Notes: generated by a model not told the origin, from the sequence alone. A stretch of 64,000 nt of DNA from Methanomicrobium sp. W14 (GCF_017875315.1 NZ_JAGGMM010000003.1:124001-188000), one strand, 5' to 3'; shown: positions 8,661 through 17,279, counted from the stretch's first letter. Translations and numbers: made by a program.

Positions 8661-8792
8661 TGTTAATATTAAATACTAAATAAATGATCATAGTTAAGTA
8701 TAATAATTATCAAAAACTACCCTGCGGAGTGGCTCCTCACAGACAGTCTGGTCCACTTCTGTGCAGCCGGCCCTAAAGCCGGAGGGGAAAAC
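8661..8792 (+). promoter_or_regulatory. Promoter and conserved structured leader of pilin block B
   Basis: Second copy of the element at 2421-2553. It has a TATA-like CTAAATAA (8675-8682), a TGATCA-containing stretch, the GAGTGG...CCACTT arms, and the CCGGC/GCCGG hairpin abutting the SD GGAGGGG before ATG 8793. Loop and flanking bases differ between copies while the paired bases hold. The rest of the spacer from 8468 to 8660 shows nothing else I can support. Confidence 0.6.
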
Positions 8793-9548
8793 ATGAATCT
8801 TCTGAAAATAAAACCTTTAAAAGATAGCGATAGCGCTGTATCGCCGGTTGTCGGCGTGATGCTGATGCTTGTCGTCACCATCATAATTGCAGCGGTTGTA
8901 AGCGGATTTGCCGGAGGTCTTGTAGACGGGACCGACCAGAACGCACCGCTTCTTACAATGGACGTAAAAATTTCAAATACGGGCTCTTACATAGGAAGCG
9001 GATTTTCGGCGACCGTTACAAGTGTCAGTGATCCTATTCCGACAAAGGATATAAAAATAGCGACATCATGGAAAATTACCGATGATTCCGGAGATGTAAC
9101 ACCAGGAGGGAGCACAACAACACCTCTTGTTACAAACGTAAGATGTCCCAGACTAAACTACAGCTGTGCTCCATACGGGTATGGCCCGGGTGTAATTTCC
9201 TCTTCTGATGAACAATACCTGACAAAAGCATACAAAAACCTTAACCAGCACTTTGGAAACTATTCACTTGTACAGGGAACAGGTCTCATTGCATACCCGT
9301 ACGGCAGTTACCAGGAAGACGCAATCGGTTCATCTGTAGGCATGAGCGACACCGGCGGTTATGGTGTCGTTACCGGCTATACGTACAGTAACGGTGGTTT
9401 GTACTGGAGAAATGCTGATGCTGCACAGTCTGTTCTCGGAACAGGGTGGGAGGCCCTGAGAGTCGGGGATACCGTGAATGTCAAGGTAATCCACATTCCT
9501 ACAGGAAAAGTCATATTTGAAAAAAATGTTGCAGTAACGGAGGGCTAA
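8793..9548 (+). CDS. Type IV pilin-like protein, slot 1 block B (odd family)
   Basis: 251-residue partner of the gene at 2554. The leader MNLLKIKPLKDSDSA and the VSPVVGVMLMLVVTIIIA core are nearly identical, and MDVKISNTGSYIGSGFSAT is also kept. The middle has diverged (ten residues shorter, two cysteines in RCPRLNYSCAPYG instead of one). The C-terminal PTGKVIFEKNVAVTEG is the same, and its GAG GGC codons form the SD of the next gene. The SD is GGAGGGG from the conserved leader. Confidence 0.9.
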   Translation: MNLLKIKPLKDSDSAVSPVVGVMLMLVVTIIIAAVVSGFAGGLVDGTDQNAPLLTMDVKISNTGSYIGSGFSATVTSVSDPIPTKDIKIATSWKITDDSGDVTPGGSTTTPLVTNVRCPRLNYSCAPYGYGPGVISSSDEQYLTKAYKNLNQHFGNYSLVQGTGLIAYPYGSYQEDAIGSSVGMSDTGGYGVVTGYTYSNGGLYWRNADAAQSVLGTGWEALRVGDTVNVKVIHIPTGKVIFEKNVAVTEG

Positions 9549-9550
9549 TA

Positions 9551-10165
9551 ATGTCATTAAAACCGGATGACAATGCAGTCTCACCTGTCGTGGGAGTTAT
9601 GATGATGCTTGTAGTTACAATCATCATAGCGGCGGTAGTTTCAGCTTTTGCAGGCAGTTCGATGGACAGTCACCAGAAAGCTCCCCAGGCAACAATCCAG
9701 GGGTCTTTCAGCATAAGCTCGGGAATGGAGATCACCCACATGGGCGGTGATGCACTTGCAATAAACGATTTGGTCTTTACTGTAAGGAACAGCCCGGTAT
9801 TCGGACCTAACCTTGAACAGGCAACAGCACAGGTACTTGACAAAACAATAATCACCGACAGCCAGGGAAGACTTCTCGATTACGGTGACGGGAGTACAAA
9901 CGTTACTTCGTTTAAATCGGGCGATACCCTGTATATTAATGCTTCTTCAATCAGGTGCGACCTGCTCCAGCCTGTTGTCGTACCTGACGATTATACAGAC
10001 AAACTTGGAAGTGACGGCTACAGCTATACCAGTGACGGCAAATACCAGAACCACTGGGCTTTATGCTTTAAAAACAACGACAATATCGGAAACAACTTTT
10101 ATCTTGATGTAAGCGACAAGAGCGGGAACCTCATATGCAGAAGTGAGGTTACAATCACTGCATAA
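9551..10165 (+). CDS. Type IV pilin-like protein, slot 2 block B (even family)
   Basis: 204-residue partner of the gene at 3344, and one of the most alike pairs. Shared are the VSPVVGVMMMLVVTIIIA core, SSMDSHQKAPQATIQG, GMEITHMGGDALAINDL, FGPNLEQATAQ and the three cysteines in RCDLL, ALCFK and LICRS. ATG 9551 is two bases after the slot 1 stop, with the SD embedded in that gene's last codons. Some substitutions in the central loop are the main difference. Confidence 0.9.
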   Translation: MSLKPDDNAVSPVVGVMMMLVVTIIIAAVVSAFAGSSMDSHQKAPQATIQGSFSISSGMEITHMGGDALAINDLVFTVRNSPVFGPNLEQATAQVLDKTIITDSQGRLLDYGDGSTNVTSFKSGDTLYINASSIRCDLLQPVVVPDDYTDKLGSDGYSYTSDGKYQNHWALCFKNNDNIGNNFYLDVSDKSGNLICRSEVTITA

Positions 10166-10182
10166 ATGCGGGTGATAAACAA

Positions 10183-10926
10183 ATGAGAAAATTTAATGAT
10201 AACGCCGTATCTCCCGTTGTCGGTGTAATGCTGATGCTTGTCGTGACGATTATAATTGCAACCGTTGTGAGCGGATTTGCCGGCGGCCTTGTCGCGGGCG
10301 GCTGCCAGAAGTCTCCGGCACTTGCAATGGACGTTAAAATAACAAATTCAGGCACATGGGTAAACAGCGGTTTTTCCGCAACTGTGACGGGAGTAAGCGA
10401 CCCTGTCAGGACAAGTGATCTCAAAATCGTCACATCATGGAAGAAAAATGATATTACAGGCGGAAATGCGTCTATAGGAAACGTCTTAAATGTTTTTGAG
10501 CCGTCTGTGGCTTCATCCGGCCTGAATGTGGCAAGTATAGCACCATACGGTTTTGGAATGGCGTCAGTCCCGGGAGAACCGGGAATTTCCGGAAGTGCAC
10601 TGACACCTGGCAAAGTACCTGAACGACAATTCGGGAACTACACGCTTTCAAACGGAGTGAGTATGAGTGCACAGCCGTTCGGCGGCAGAAATGACGGGAC
10701 AGGAGACTGTTATAACGATAGTTTTGGTAACCTGTGCGGCTATGGTGTGGTGTCAGATTATTTATACACGGATTTTGACAGCGAAAATTACATAGACCCG
10801 ATGCAGGCCGTACTCGGCTGCGGCTGGGAAAAACTCAGGGCGGGAGACACGGTTTCCGTAAAAGTCGTTTTCGTGCCGAGCGGGAAGACAATATTCTCAA
10901 AGGACGTCACTGTCCTGGAGGGCTGA
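10183..10926 (+). CDS. Type IV pilin-like protein, slot 3 block B (odd family)
   Basis: 247-residue partner of the gene at 3965, leader MRKFNDNA before the core. MDVKITNSGTWVNSGFSAT, SIAPYGFGMASVPGEPG and FGNYTLSNGVSMSAQPFG identify the slot. Unlike the cysteine-free partner it has four cysteines (GGCQKS, GDCYND, NLCGYG, LGCGWE). The end reads SKDVTVLEG and again supplies the SD GGAGGG for slot 4. A GGGTGAT motif lies upstream of ATG 10183. Confidence 0.9.
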   Translation: MRKFNDNAVSPVVGVMLMLVVTIIIATVVSGFAGGLVAGGCQKSPALAMDVKITNSGTWVNSGFSATVTGVSDPVRTSDLKIVTSWKKNDITGGNASIGNVLNVFEPSVASSGLNVASIAPYGFGMASVPGEPGISGSALTPGKVPERQFGNYTLSNGVSMSAQPFGGRNDGTGDCYNDSFGNLCGYGVVSDYLYTDFDSENYIDPMQAVLGCGWEKLRAGDTVSVKVVFVPSGKTIFSKDVTVLEG

Positions 10927-10928
10927 TT

Positions 10929-11540
10929 ATGAGAGAAAACAACTATGCGGTCTCTCCTGTTGTAGGCGTCATGCTGATGCTCGTCGTTACAATCATCATT
11001 GCAGCGGTCGTCTCCGCTTTTTCAGGAGGACTTATGGAAGGGCAGAGTAAGGCCCCGCAGGCAAACATCAGGGGAACTTTCAGTATATCAGAAGGCATGA
11101 CTATCACCCATGCAGGAGGGGATTCCCTTCCTACAAAGAACCTTATATTCACAATCAGGGACGGCCCCACATTCGGCCCGAATCTCGAATCTACAACAGC
11201 AGAGGCACTTGATCTCTCCAAAACCTACGTAAGTACCGATAGAGGCAAAGGCCCTGTAGTGACAAAACAGGGGACATACTTTATGGTCTCCTTCAACCCC
11301 GGGAACATAATAACCGTTGAACCGAAGTACTGCACATGCAACGTTTCCCAGCCCAATGTCGCCCCGACGGACTTTGAGGACAATATCGGGGAGGACGGCT
11401 ACACATACAACGGGACACAGACCGTAGCCTGGGCGCACTGCATAAGAAACCAGGACAGCATTGGCAAGAGCTTCATCCTGGAAGTGAGTGATACGGAAGG
11501 TCACCTGATCTCAAAGAGCGACGTACTGGTAACGGCATGA
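10929..11540 (+). CDS. Type IV pilin-like protein, slot 4 block B (even family)
   Basis: 203-residue partner of the gene at 4753. The leader is only MRENNYA, then VSPVVGVMLMLVVTIIIA. QANIRGTFSISEGMTITHAG, FGPNLESTTAEALD, CTCNVSQPNVAPTDFEDN, AHCIRNQDSIGKSF and SKSDVLVTA are shared. The CxC plus one further cysteine are kept at the same positions, which argues that they are structural. ATG follows the slot 3 stop by two bases. Confidence 0.9.
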   Translation: MRENNYAVSPVVGVMLMLVVTIIIAAVVSAFSGGLMEGQSKAPQANIRGTFSISEGMTITHAGGDSLPTKNLIFTIRDGPTFGPNLESTTAEALDLSKTYVSTDRGKGPVVTKQGTYFMVSFNPGNIITVEPKYCTCNVSQPNVAPTDFEDNIGEDGYTYNGTQTVAWAHCIRNQDSIGKSFILEVSDTEGHLISKSDVLVTA

Positions 11541-11557
11541 CCTATGGAGGATTTATT

Positions 11558-12508
11558 ATGAAAAATGAGAATTATTCTGCAGTCTCTCCTGTTGTAGGCG
11601 TCATGCTGATGCTTGTCGTAACGATTATCATCGCGGCTATTGTAAGCGGGTTCGCAGGAGGACTAATAGAGAGCGACAGCCAGAAGGCCCCTTCTCTTAG
11701 TATGGATGTAAGTATAACGAATTCCGGCACTTACAGGGACAGCGGATTCCACGCAAAAGTAACAGGGGTCAGCGAGCCTATTCCGACAAGTGACCTGAAA
11801 ATTATCACCTCGTGGACGACCACCGTAAAAACAAATACGTATATTGACGTGCTGCATAAGGACGACGCAACGCAATGGGAGGAAGTCGATGGTGCCGGCT
11901 GCGTCCTCGGGCTGCCGCTCGGCACAATCTATCACGGCGGTGCTGAAGTACTTCCGGGTGTCTCCAACACCCGCACTGACAGAACCTACACGAACGGAGG
12001 TGGTGTTGCACCATTCGGATCGGGTACCGGCGTTGAGGGGTCGGTTCCTGTCACAAAGTGGAGTTCCTATCAAAAAACAGCATATTTCGGGAACTATGCC
12101 CTGGAACAGGGGACTGTCCTGACAGCCGAGCCTATCGGTGAATGTAAGGCAAACGATCCTGTGGTCGGGGGTTATCCGGGTAAAGGAAAAATTGGAGGTG
12201 CATTTTTTTATGGCGGTTATGGCACAAATGTAATGTCTGAAGACAGGCAGTTAATTACCAGTTTATTCCACTACCAGTCGGATGGTAAAATCAACGACCC
12301 CTGGAGCAGGTACGTGTATAATGTATATACCGGGGACAAGACCACTCCCGCTGACATCATTGCCGACGGCGGACAGGTCGACAATACCCAGGCAGTGCTT
12401 GGATGCGGGTGGGAGAACCTGCGGACAGGGGATACTGTAAACGTTAAGGTTATCTATATCCCGAGCGGGAAGACAATCTTTGACAAGGACGTGACGGTGA
12501 GCGCATGA
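11558..12508 (+). CDS. Type IV pilin-like protein, slot 5 block B (odd family)
   Basis: 316-residue partner of the TTG-started gene at 5401, here with ATG 11558 and the SD GGAGG at 11546-11550. An upstream in-frame ATG at 11537 overlaps the slot 4 stop but has no SD. MDVSITNSGTYRDSGF, GCVLGLPLGTIYHGGAEVLPG, FGNYALEQGTVLTAEP and VLGCGWENLRTGD match its partner. The block between those anchors is partly different. Three cysteines. Confidence 0.9.
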   Translation: MKNENYSAVSPVVGVMLMLVVTIIIAAIVSGFAGGLIESDSQKAPSLSMDVSITNSGTYRDSGFHAKVTGVSEPIPTSDLKIITSWTTTVKTNTYIDVLHKDDATQWEEVDGAGCVLGLPLGTIYHGGAEVLPGVSNTRTDRTYTNGGGVAPFGSGTGVEGSVPVTKWSSYQKTAYFGNYALEQGTVLTAEPIGECKANDPVVGGYPGKGKIGGAFFYGGYGTNVMSEDRQLITSLFHYQSDGKINDPWSRYVYNVYTGDKTTPADIIADGGQVDNTQAVLGCGWENLRTGDTVNVKVIYIPSGKTIFDKDVTVSA

Positions 12509-13125
12509 AAGGAGCAAAAATCGATGCGGTCTCACCAGTTGTCGGTGTGATGCTCATGCTTGTGGTTACGATAATAATAGCTGCTGTAGTCTCGGCATTT
12601 GCCGGAGGTCTGGCGCATACCCAGTCAAAGGCCCCGCAGGCAACAATAAGTGCAACATTCAGCGTCTCGCAGGGCATGACAATCACCCATTGCGGAGGGG
12701 AGGCGATACCTCTTGACAGTCTCGTCTTCACAACCCAGAACGGAGACGGCTTCGGGCCGAACACAGAATCGCTTACCACAGAGGAAATCAACAGGAGCAT
12801 AATCTCCGACAAAAACGGGGACCTGGTGTTCCTGAACAATTCCGGCGGAAAGTCCTCGTTTAACCCCGGAGACACCCTCTACATTTCAGCCTATAACTGC
12901 ACGGCCCCGATTCTTCAGCCTGACGTGGGATTATCAATACGTGGCTGGGACTGGAAGAAAAAGCCTACTTATTACAAGTGTAAAGGCGGCGGCTATACCT
13001 GCTATGCATCTCTTTGGTCTCTCTGCTACCGCAACCCGAATAATGTTGGCAAGACCTTTATCCTCCAGACCGGTGACAGGTCGGGAAACACAATCTCGAC
13101 GTGCGGGGTGAAGATTACGTCATAG
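12505..13125 (+). CDS. Type IV pilin-like protein, slot 6 block B (even family, cysteine-rich)
   Basis: 206-residue partner of the gene at 6405. ATG overlaps the slot 5 stop (ATGA). The leader MKGAKIDA is the shortest of the set. QATISATFSVSQGMTITHCG, DGFGPNTESLTTEEI, SSFNPGDTLYISAYNC, LWSLCYRNPNNVGKTF and CGVKITS match slot 6. Six cysteines as in the partner, but not all at the same positions (THCGG is new, the CxC is reduced to NCT). The following ~200-bp spacer keeps some similarity to the block A spacer but shows no gene. Confidence 0.9.
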   Translation: MKGAKIDAVSPVVGVMLMLVVTIIIAAVVSAFAGGLAHTQSKAPQATISATFSVSQGMTITHCGGEAIPLDSLVFTTQNGDGFGPNTESLTTEEINRSIISDKNGDLVFLNNSGGKSSFNPGDTLYISAYNCTAPILQPDVGLSIRGWDWKKKPTYYKCKGGGYTCYASLWSLCYRNPNNVGKTFILQTGDRSGNTISTCGVKITS

Positions 13126-13324
13126 AAAAATAAGATGTAAAGTCAAAAAAAACAGGAAAAGGCTAAAACTATCTGCTGCATAAAAAGAATCCGACAGAAA
13201 ATTGCCAGGATTTCCTTTTTTATACAGCTTTGATAATTCAAAGCCTGTACCCGTTTTATTCATATGTTTCTGCCAAAAATGATCAAAATCCAATCCGTTA
13301 AGACAACAATTAGAATTATTTAAG

Positions 13325-14548
13325 ATGCTCTCCAAAATAAAAAAAGAATATACTTTTTTTTGCAGATTTTGCCTATTTATACTGTTTTTTTCATACCTGG
13401 TTTTTCCTGTATGCGCAGAAGACAAAAACGTCGCAATGAATTTTTCCGGCCCGGCGGTCTTTGCCGGTTCAAACGTCACACCAGAAGACCTCTTCAAAGA
13501 CCTCATACCAGATGCAAACACTACAGTGACAGTATTTTACAGCAGCCGGTGCAGTTCATGCGTAAGAGTTCTTCCCGGCCTGGAGAACCTTTCGGACAGA
13601 TACCCTGAAATTAAGGTCCGGTATTACGACCTTTACAACTCGACCGAAAACCTGACCCTTCTTTATGAGTTCGGGGCGCAATATCACATGCACTATGTCT
13701 CTTACCCGATTCTTTTTACAGGTGACACGGTAGTTTTGTCCGGAATGGCTCCCATAACTGAAAACTCGGAATCCGTATTTGAAGCACTTGACAAAGGACT
13801 TATTCCGGACATTGAATATGAAAAAAGGTGGATAGAAGAAGACAAATACGAAAATTCAACTGATCTTAGAAGTGACATCCCGGCGGGAATTATTCTTGTC
13901 GCATCTGCAGGACTTATTGACGGAATAAATCCGTGTGCATTTGCAGTCCTTGTCTTCCTGATTATATCCCTTCTATCATCAGGTCATGGAAAAAAAGTTC
14001 TTTTCTCAGGACTTTTCTACACACTGGCGGTATTTGTCTTCTATTTTTTTGCAGGACTTGGAATAATGAACTTTGTCAGGTTTACAGGCTACTCCTACAT
14101 ATTTTCACTGTTTGCGGGAATTGTCGCAATCACGGCCGGACTTATAAACATCCTCGATTCACTGAAAAAAGACACACGGGCATCTTTATCGATACCCGCA
14201 TCTTCAAAAGGGATCATAGGGAAGTTCATTAATAAGGCAACATTACCTTCATCTTTTTTACTGGGAATAATTGTCGGAATGTTTGAACTCCCGTGTACGG
14301 GCGGCATATACCTTGCAATAATCAGCCTTTTGTCATCGGAAATGACCTTTACTGAAGGTGTCCCTTATCTTCTTTTATACAATCTATTCTTCGTTATGCC
14401 TCTGCTCATGATAACCTTTGCAGTAGGATTCGGACTTTCACCGAAATTCGTGGACTCTGCAAGACTCAGGTACAGGAACAAAATAAGATTTGCAATGGGA
14501 ATCGCCCTGATATTAATAGGAATATTTGTAGTCTGGTGGCAGATATGA
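13325..14548 (+). CDS. Membrane thiol-disulfide protein: thioredoxin domain fused to CcdA/DsbD-like domain (block B)
   Basis: 407-residue copy of the gene at 7253 with the same order: signal/anchor, thioredoxin fold with CSSC, and a CcdA-type membrane domain with INPCAFAVL and ELPCTGGIYLA. Roughly the central 400 bp (13540-13950) is almost identical at DNA level to block A, while the signal peptide region and the membrane domain have many differences, including silent ones. No clear SD precedes ATG 13325. Retention of all four redox cysteines in both copies indicates both are active. Confidence 0.9.
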   Translation: MLSKIKKEYTFFCRFCLFILFFSYLVFPVCAEDKNVAMNFSGPAVFAGSNVTPEDLFKDLIPDANTTVTVFYSSRCSSCVRVLPGLENLSDRYPEIKVRYYDLYNSTENLTLLYEFGAQYHMHYVSYPILFTGDTVVLSGMAPITENSESVFEALDKGLIPDIEYEKRWIEEDKYENSTDLRSDIPAGIILVASAGLIDGINPCAFAVLVFLIISLLSSGHGKKVLFSGLFYTLAVFVFYFFAGLGIMNFVRFTGYSYIFSLFAGIVAITAGLINILDSLKKDTRASLSIPASSKGIIGKFINKATLPSSFLLGIIVGMFELPCTGGIYLAIISLLSSEMTFTEGVPYLLLYNLFFVMPLLMITFAVGFGLSPKFVDSARLRYRNKIRFAMGIALILIGIFVVWWQI

Positions 14549-14553
14549 GATAA

Positions 14554-14561
14554 TTTTTTTT
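14554..14561 (+). terminator. T-run terminator after block B
   Basis: Eight consecutive T residues begin five bases after the stop of the thioredoxin-CcdA gene, the usual form of an intrinsic archaeal terminator. The spacer to 14732 shows nothing else. Confidence 0.45.
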
Positions 14562-14732
14562 AAATATTCCGGAAGCTTACTATTCTAACCCCAAGAAACA
14601 TGAAAAATCAAGCTTTAACCTTTTTTATGACAAAAACAGGAATATACTCCTGATAAAATAATGATTCCGGGACAACAGTATAATCAAATGCAATAAAAAC
14701 CCTGAAAATCCGGATTTTGGCAGTATAAAACA

Positions 14733-14755
14733 ATTCTTGATAAAAACAAAAAAAA
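14733..14755 (-). terminator. T-run terminator of the fwd-hdr operon
   Basis: On the minus strand the bases directly after the fwdC stop are two T-runs separated by a G, making a strong oligo-T termination site at the end of the ten-gene operon. Confidence 0.5.
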
Positions 14756-15556
14756 TTATTTTTTAAGGTATATATTACCGTAGACGATCTCACCCTTTCT
14801 CTTGGGGTGGCGTTCGCCCAGGTCACCGATATAGTGTGCGAATTTTGCAGTTTCCCCTTCAACTTCAGCGTCAACATCATCAACGTACTTGAATCCGGGC
14901 ATCATGTATTTGATGCCTTTGTAGACATATACGTCTCCCTTGACCATCTGACCGCCGACACGGGACTCAACGCTGCCTTTGATTATAACCGTTCCGCCTT
15001 CGGCGTGGGTCGCGACGTGGATAAATGCATCGCCGTCGATGATGATTTTTCCGCCTCTCATGAAGGTTGCGATATCACTGCCGGCATTTCCCTTTACGTG
15101 GATAAGTCCGCCTTTCATACCGCGCCAGTCACCACGGTAGGCACTTCCCACATGGTTCTGTGCATCGCCGTCGACGATGAACTCCCCGCCTTCCATACCA
15201 ATACCGCAGAACGAGTCGACGTTTCCTTTTACATGCACTTTGCCGCCTTTCATCCAGCCGGCTGTGTACATATCGCAGTCGCTCTCGACTATAACTTCGC
15301 CAGCGGTCATCTGCTGACCGATACGCTTTATCTTTTTGCAGTCGCCCCTGACAACAATAGTTGTCTCTGCAGCTGTTGCACCGCCGTTGCCTTCAATATC
15401 AAAATACTCGCCGAGTTTTGATTTGAGGTTTCCCTCGTGGCACTCTATTTCGGCAATTTCCACAGCTGTCTTCCCGGCAAATGCATCCGGTGTGACATTG
15501 TACGCCTCAAGGTAAAGCTCGTGAGTTCCTTTAGCTGTAATTGTAACTGTACTCAT
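14756..15556 (-). CDS. fwdC: Formylmethanofuran dehydrogenase subunit C
   Basis: Structural subunit of the CO2-reducing formylmethanofuran dehydrogenase, with the right-handed parallel beta-helix found also in the glutamate synthase alpha C-terminal domain. About seven G-G-x-(V/I)-x-(V/I)-x-G-(D/N) repeats run from residue ~80 to 230 (GGKVHVKGN, GGEFIVDGD, GGLIHVKGN, GGKIIIDGD, GGTVIIKGS). ATG 15556 (MSTVTI) is chosen over an upstream frame reaching 15640, which overlaps fwdA. GAGGTGA lies ~9 nt upstream. 266 residues, the usual size. Last gene of the operon. Confidence 0.95.
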   Translation of the reverse strand: MSTVTITAKGTHELYLEAYNVTPDAFAGKTAVEIAEIECHEGNLKSKLGEYFDIEGNGGATAAETTIVVRGDCKKIKRIGQQMTAGEVIVESDCDMYTAGWMKGGKVHVKGNVDSFCGIGMEGGEFIVDGDAQNHVGSAYRGDWRGMKGGLIHVKGNAGSDIATFMRGGKIIIDGDAFIHVATHAEGGTVIIKGSVESRVGGQMVKGDVYVYKGIKYMMPGFKYVDDVDAEVEGETAKFAHYIGDLGERHPKRKGEIVYGNIYLKK

Positions 15557-15569
15557 AACCTTGTTCACC

Positions 15570-17279
15570 TCATGCTGTAGTATCAACCTCAATAGCGCGT
15601 GGGTTGTGGACGTGTTCATCAAACACCATGTAATTCTCAAGGCCTACCGTGTAGTACTTGGCAAATTTCTCGCGAATGTCGTGGTCAACGATTGGATTGT
15701 CAGGTACCCTGACGTGGGTCCAGACCGTGTAGTTAGGTGTAGTTGCAACAACTTTACCGTTCTCAACAACGATGACACCGTCCTTAATGGTGTATGCGGT
15801 TTCAGCGAATGCCTTCTCGATAAGCTCGGGATCAGACGGCATATCCTCCGGGTTGATGTTGTATATAGCAATGTTTGCGTTTGTACCTTCCCTGAGTGAA
15901 CCGTACATGTCCGAAATACCGAGACACTTTGCCGTTCCGGCACGTGTCATCTGTGCTATCTCGTAGAGATTCAGCTCGCGGTCCAGAGACTCGAGAATCG
16001 TTGCATCGATAACCTTGTCAGCCCACTTGAACGAGTGCAGAAGACTGTCACGTGATTTCTTTGACATGAGCCACTTTATGATACGCGGGTAGCGGAAGAA
16101 CGGGCCCGCATTCGGGTGGTCTGTCGTCAGGTGGCATCTCATGTGATCCTTTGCAAGAAGTGCAAGCTCAAGACCGATAGCCCACTGGATGTCGCAGACC
16201 TTGATCTTCGGGTCGTATACGTAAGGTACAATACCTGAAGACGTCTCAAGCTCCACATCGCTGTTTGCCCACTTAAGGTGGTTAAGCATCTGAAGGTGAT
16301 ACTCGAACGGGCCGTCTGCGGTCATCGTAGTAGTTTCGTCAAACGTAACGCACCCAAGATCAAACGAGATGTTTTTCTGCTTGTTCACGTAGTCCATAAC
16401 CTGCTGTGATGCCGAGCAGAAGTCACCCCAGCCTGTTCCGTCGTAGGAGTGGAACTGGAGATGGGTGTTATGAAGGACCTGGTCACGGCCGAACTTGTTG
16501 TTGGTCTTTACGCCCTCTGCAAGCTTTAACGTATCAAGTGTCGTCTCGTAGTTGCCTGGATTTCCGATGTTGTTCGGGTGAATATGCAGGGAATGCGGAA
16601 GGCCAAGCTCCTCATTTGTCTGCATCTGGCCCTTTATAATCTCTGCAGGTGTTATGTCAAAGTATGGAACAGGGTCATGAATTGTTGTACAGTTCATACC
16701 CCAGCCCCAGGCCTCACTTCCGCCGGGGTTCACGCACTTTATACCGAATCCCTTGGTTGCGTTCAAAAGCCAGGCAGTATATGCGGCATTATTGTCAAAT
16801 TCCTTGTTCTTCAGGTATTCAAGCTGGAACCAGTTGTTTCCGAGAACAGGCATGGCTGAGATATCTATGATAGGCGTATCACGGATTTCCTCGTGAATAT
16901 GCGGGGAGTCAAGAGGCGGCATTGCAGCTTCGTTTGCATATACATACCCCATACGTGCATATTCGTATCCTGTTGCGAATGTGCTCGGTACTGCAAATCC
17001 CATCTGAACCCTTGTATTGCCTTCTTTTACGCGGCTTCTGAAAAGCTTGTCCTCAGGACGCATCAGGCGGCCGATGTTGACCTTTGGCCCGACACAGTGC
17101 GTGTGTATATCAACACCACCGGCCATGACGGTCTTACCGGATGCATCAATCACTTTTCCTTTTTTGACTTCAGATGCATCTACAATTTTTCCGTCCTTGA
17201 CACCTATGTCCTTTTTTTCACCTTTGATGCCCAAAAGAGGGTCAAATACAAACCCGTTTTTGATGATGTACTCACTCAT
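15570..17279 (-). CDS. fwdA: Formylmethanofuran dehydrogenase subunit A
   Basis: Amidohydrolase-family subunit that condenses formate, made from CO2 in FwdB, with methanofuran. 569 residues. The binuclear metal site is visible: DIHTH (H59, H61) near the N-terminus and the later metal-site aspartate in LTTDHPNAGP. A typical dihydroorotase-like N-terminal beta region with ASGKTVMAGGVDIH precedes it. Overlaps the end of fwdB by four bases (ATGA). Confidence 0.97.
   Translation of the reverse strand: MSEYIIKNGFVFDPLLGIKGEKKDIGVKDGKIVDASEVKKGKVIDASGKTVMAGGVDIHTHCVGPKVNIGRLMRPEDKLFRSRVKEGNTRVQMGFAVPSTFATGYEYARMGYVYANEAAMPPLDSPHIHEEIRDTPIIDISAMPVLGNNWFQLEYLKNKEFDNNAAYTAWLLNATKGFGIKCVNPGGSEAWGWGMNCTTIHDPVPYFDITPAEIIKGQMQTNEELGLPHSLHIHPNNIGNPGNYETTLDTLKLAEGVKTNNKFGRDQVLHNTHLQFHSYDGTGWGDFCSASQQVMDYVNKQKNISFDLGCVTFDETTTMTADGPFEYHLQMLNHLKWANSDVELETSSGIVPYVYDPKIKVCDIQWAIGLELALLAKDHMRCHLTTDHPNAGPFFRYPRIIKWLMSKKSRDSLLHSFKWADKVIDATILESLDRELNLYEIAQMTRAGTAKCLGISDMYGSLREGTNANIAIYNINPEDMPSDPELIEKAFAETAYTIKDGVIVVENGKVVATTPNYTVWTHVRVPDNPIVDHDIREKFAKYYTVGLENYMVFDEHVHNPRAIEVDTTA

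Larger units (their letters stand above)
8661..14548 (+). repeat. Tandem duplication, copy B: leader + six pilin genes + thioredoxin-CcdA
   Basis: Collinear with 2421-8467, slot by slot. Block B differs in the pilin middles (for example slot 3 gains four cysteines, slot 5 is rearranged between the conserved ends) and in the membrane part of the last gene. Conserved leaders and embedded SD sequences are retained, so both blocks look functional. Confidence 0.92.

Noticed and set aside
14807-15421. 204-codon plus-strand frame opposite fwdC
   Set aside because: Mirror frame of the beta-helix repeats in fwdC; no SD and no recognisable domain.
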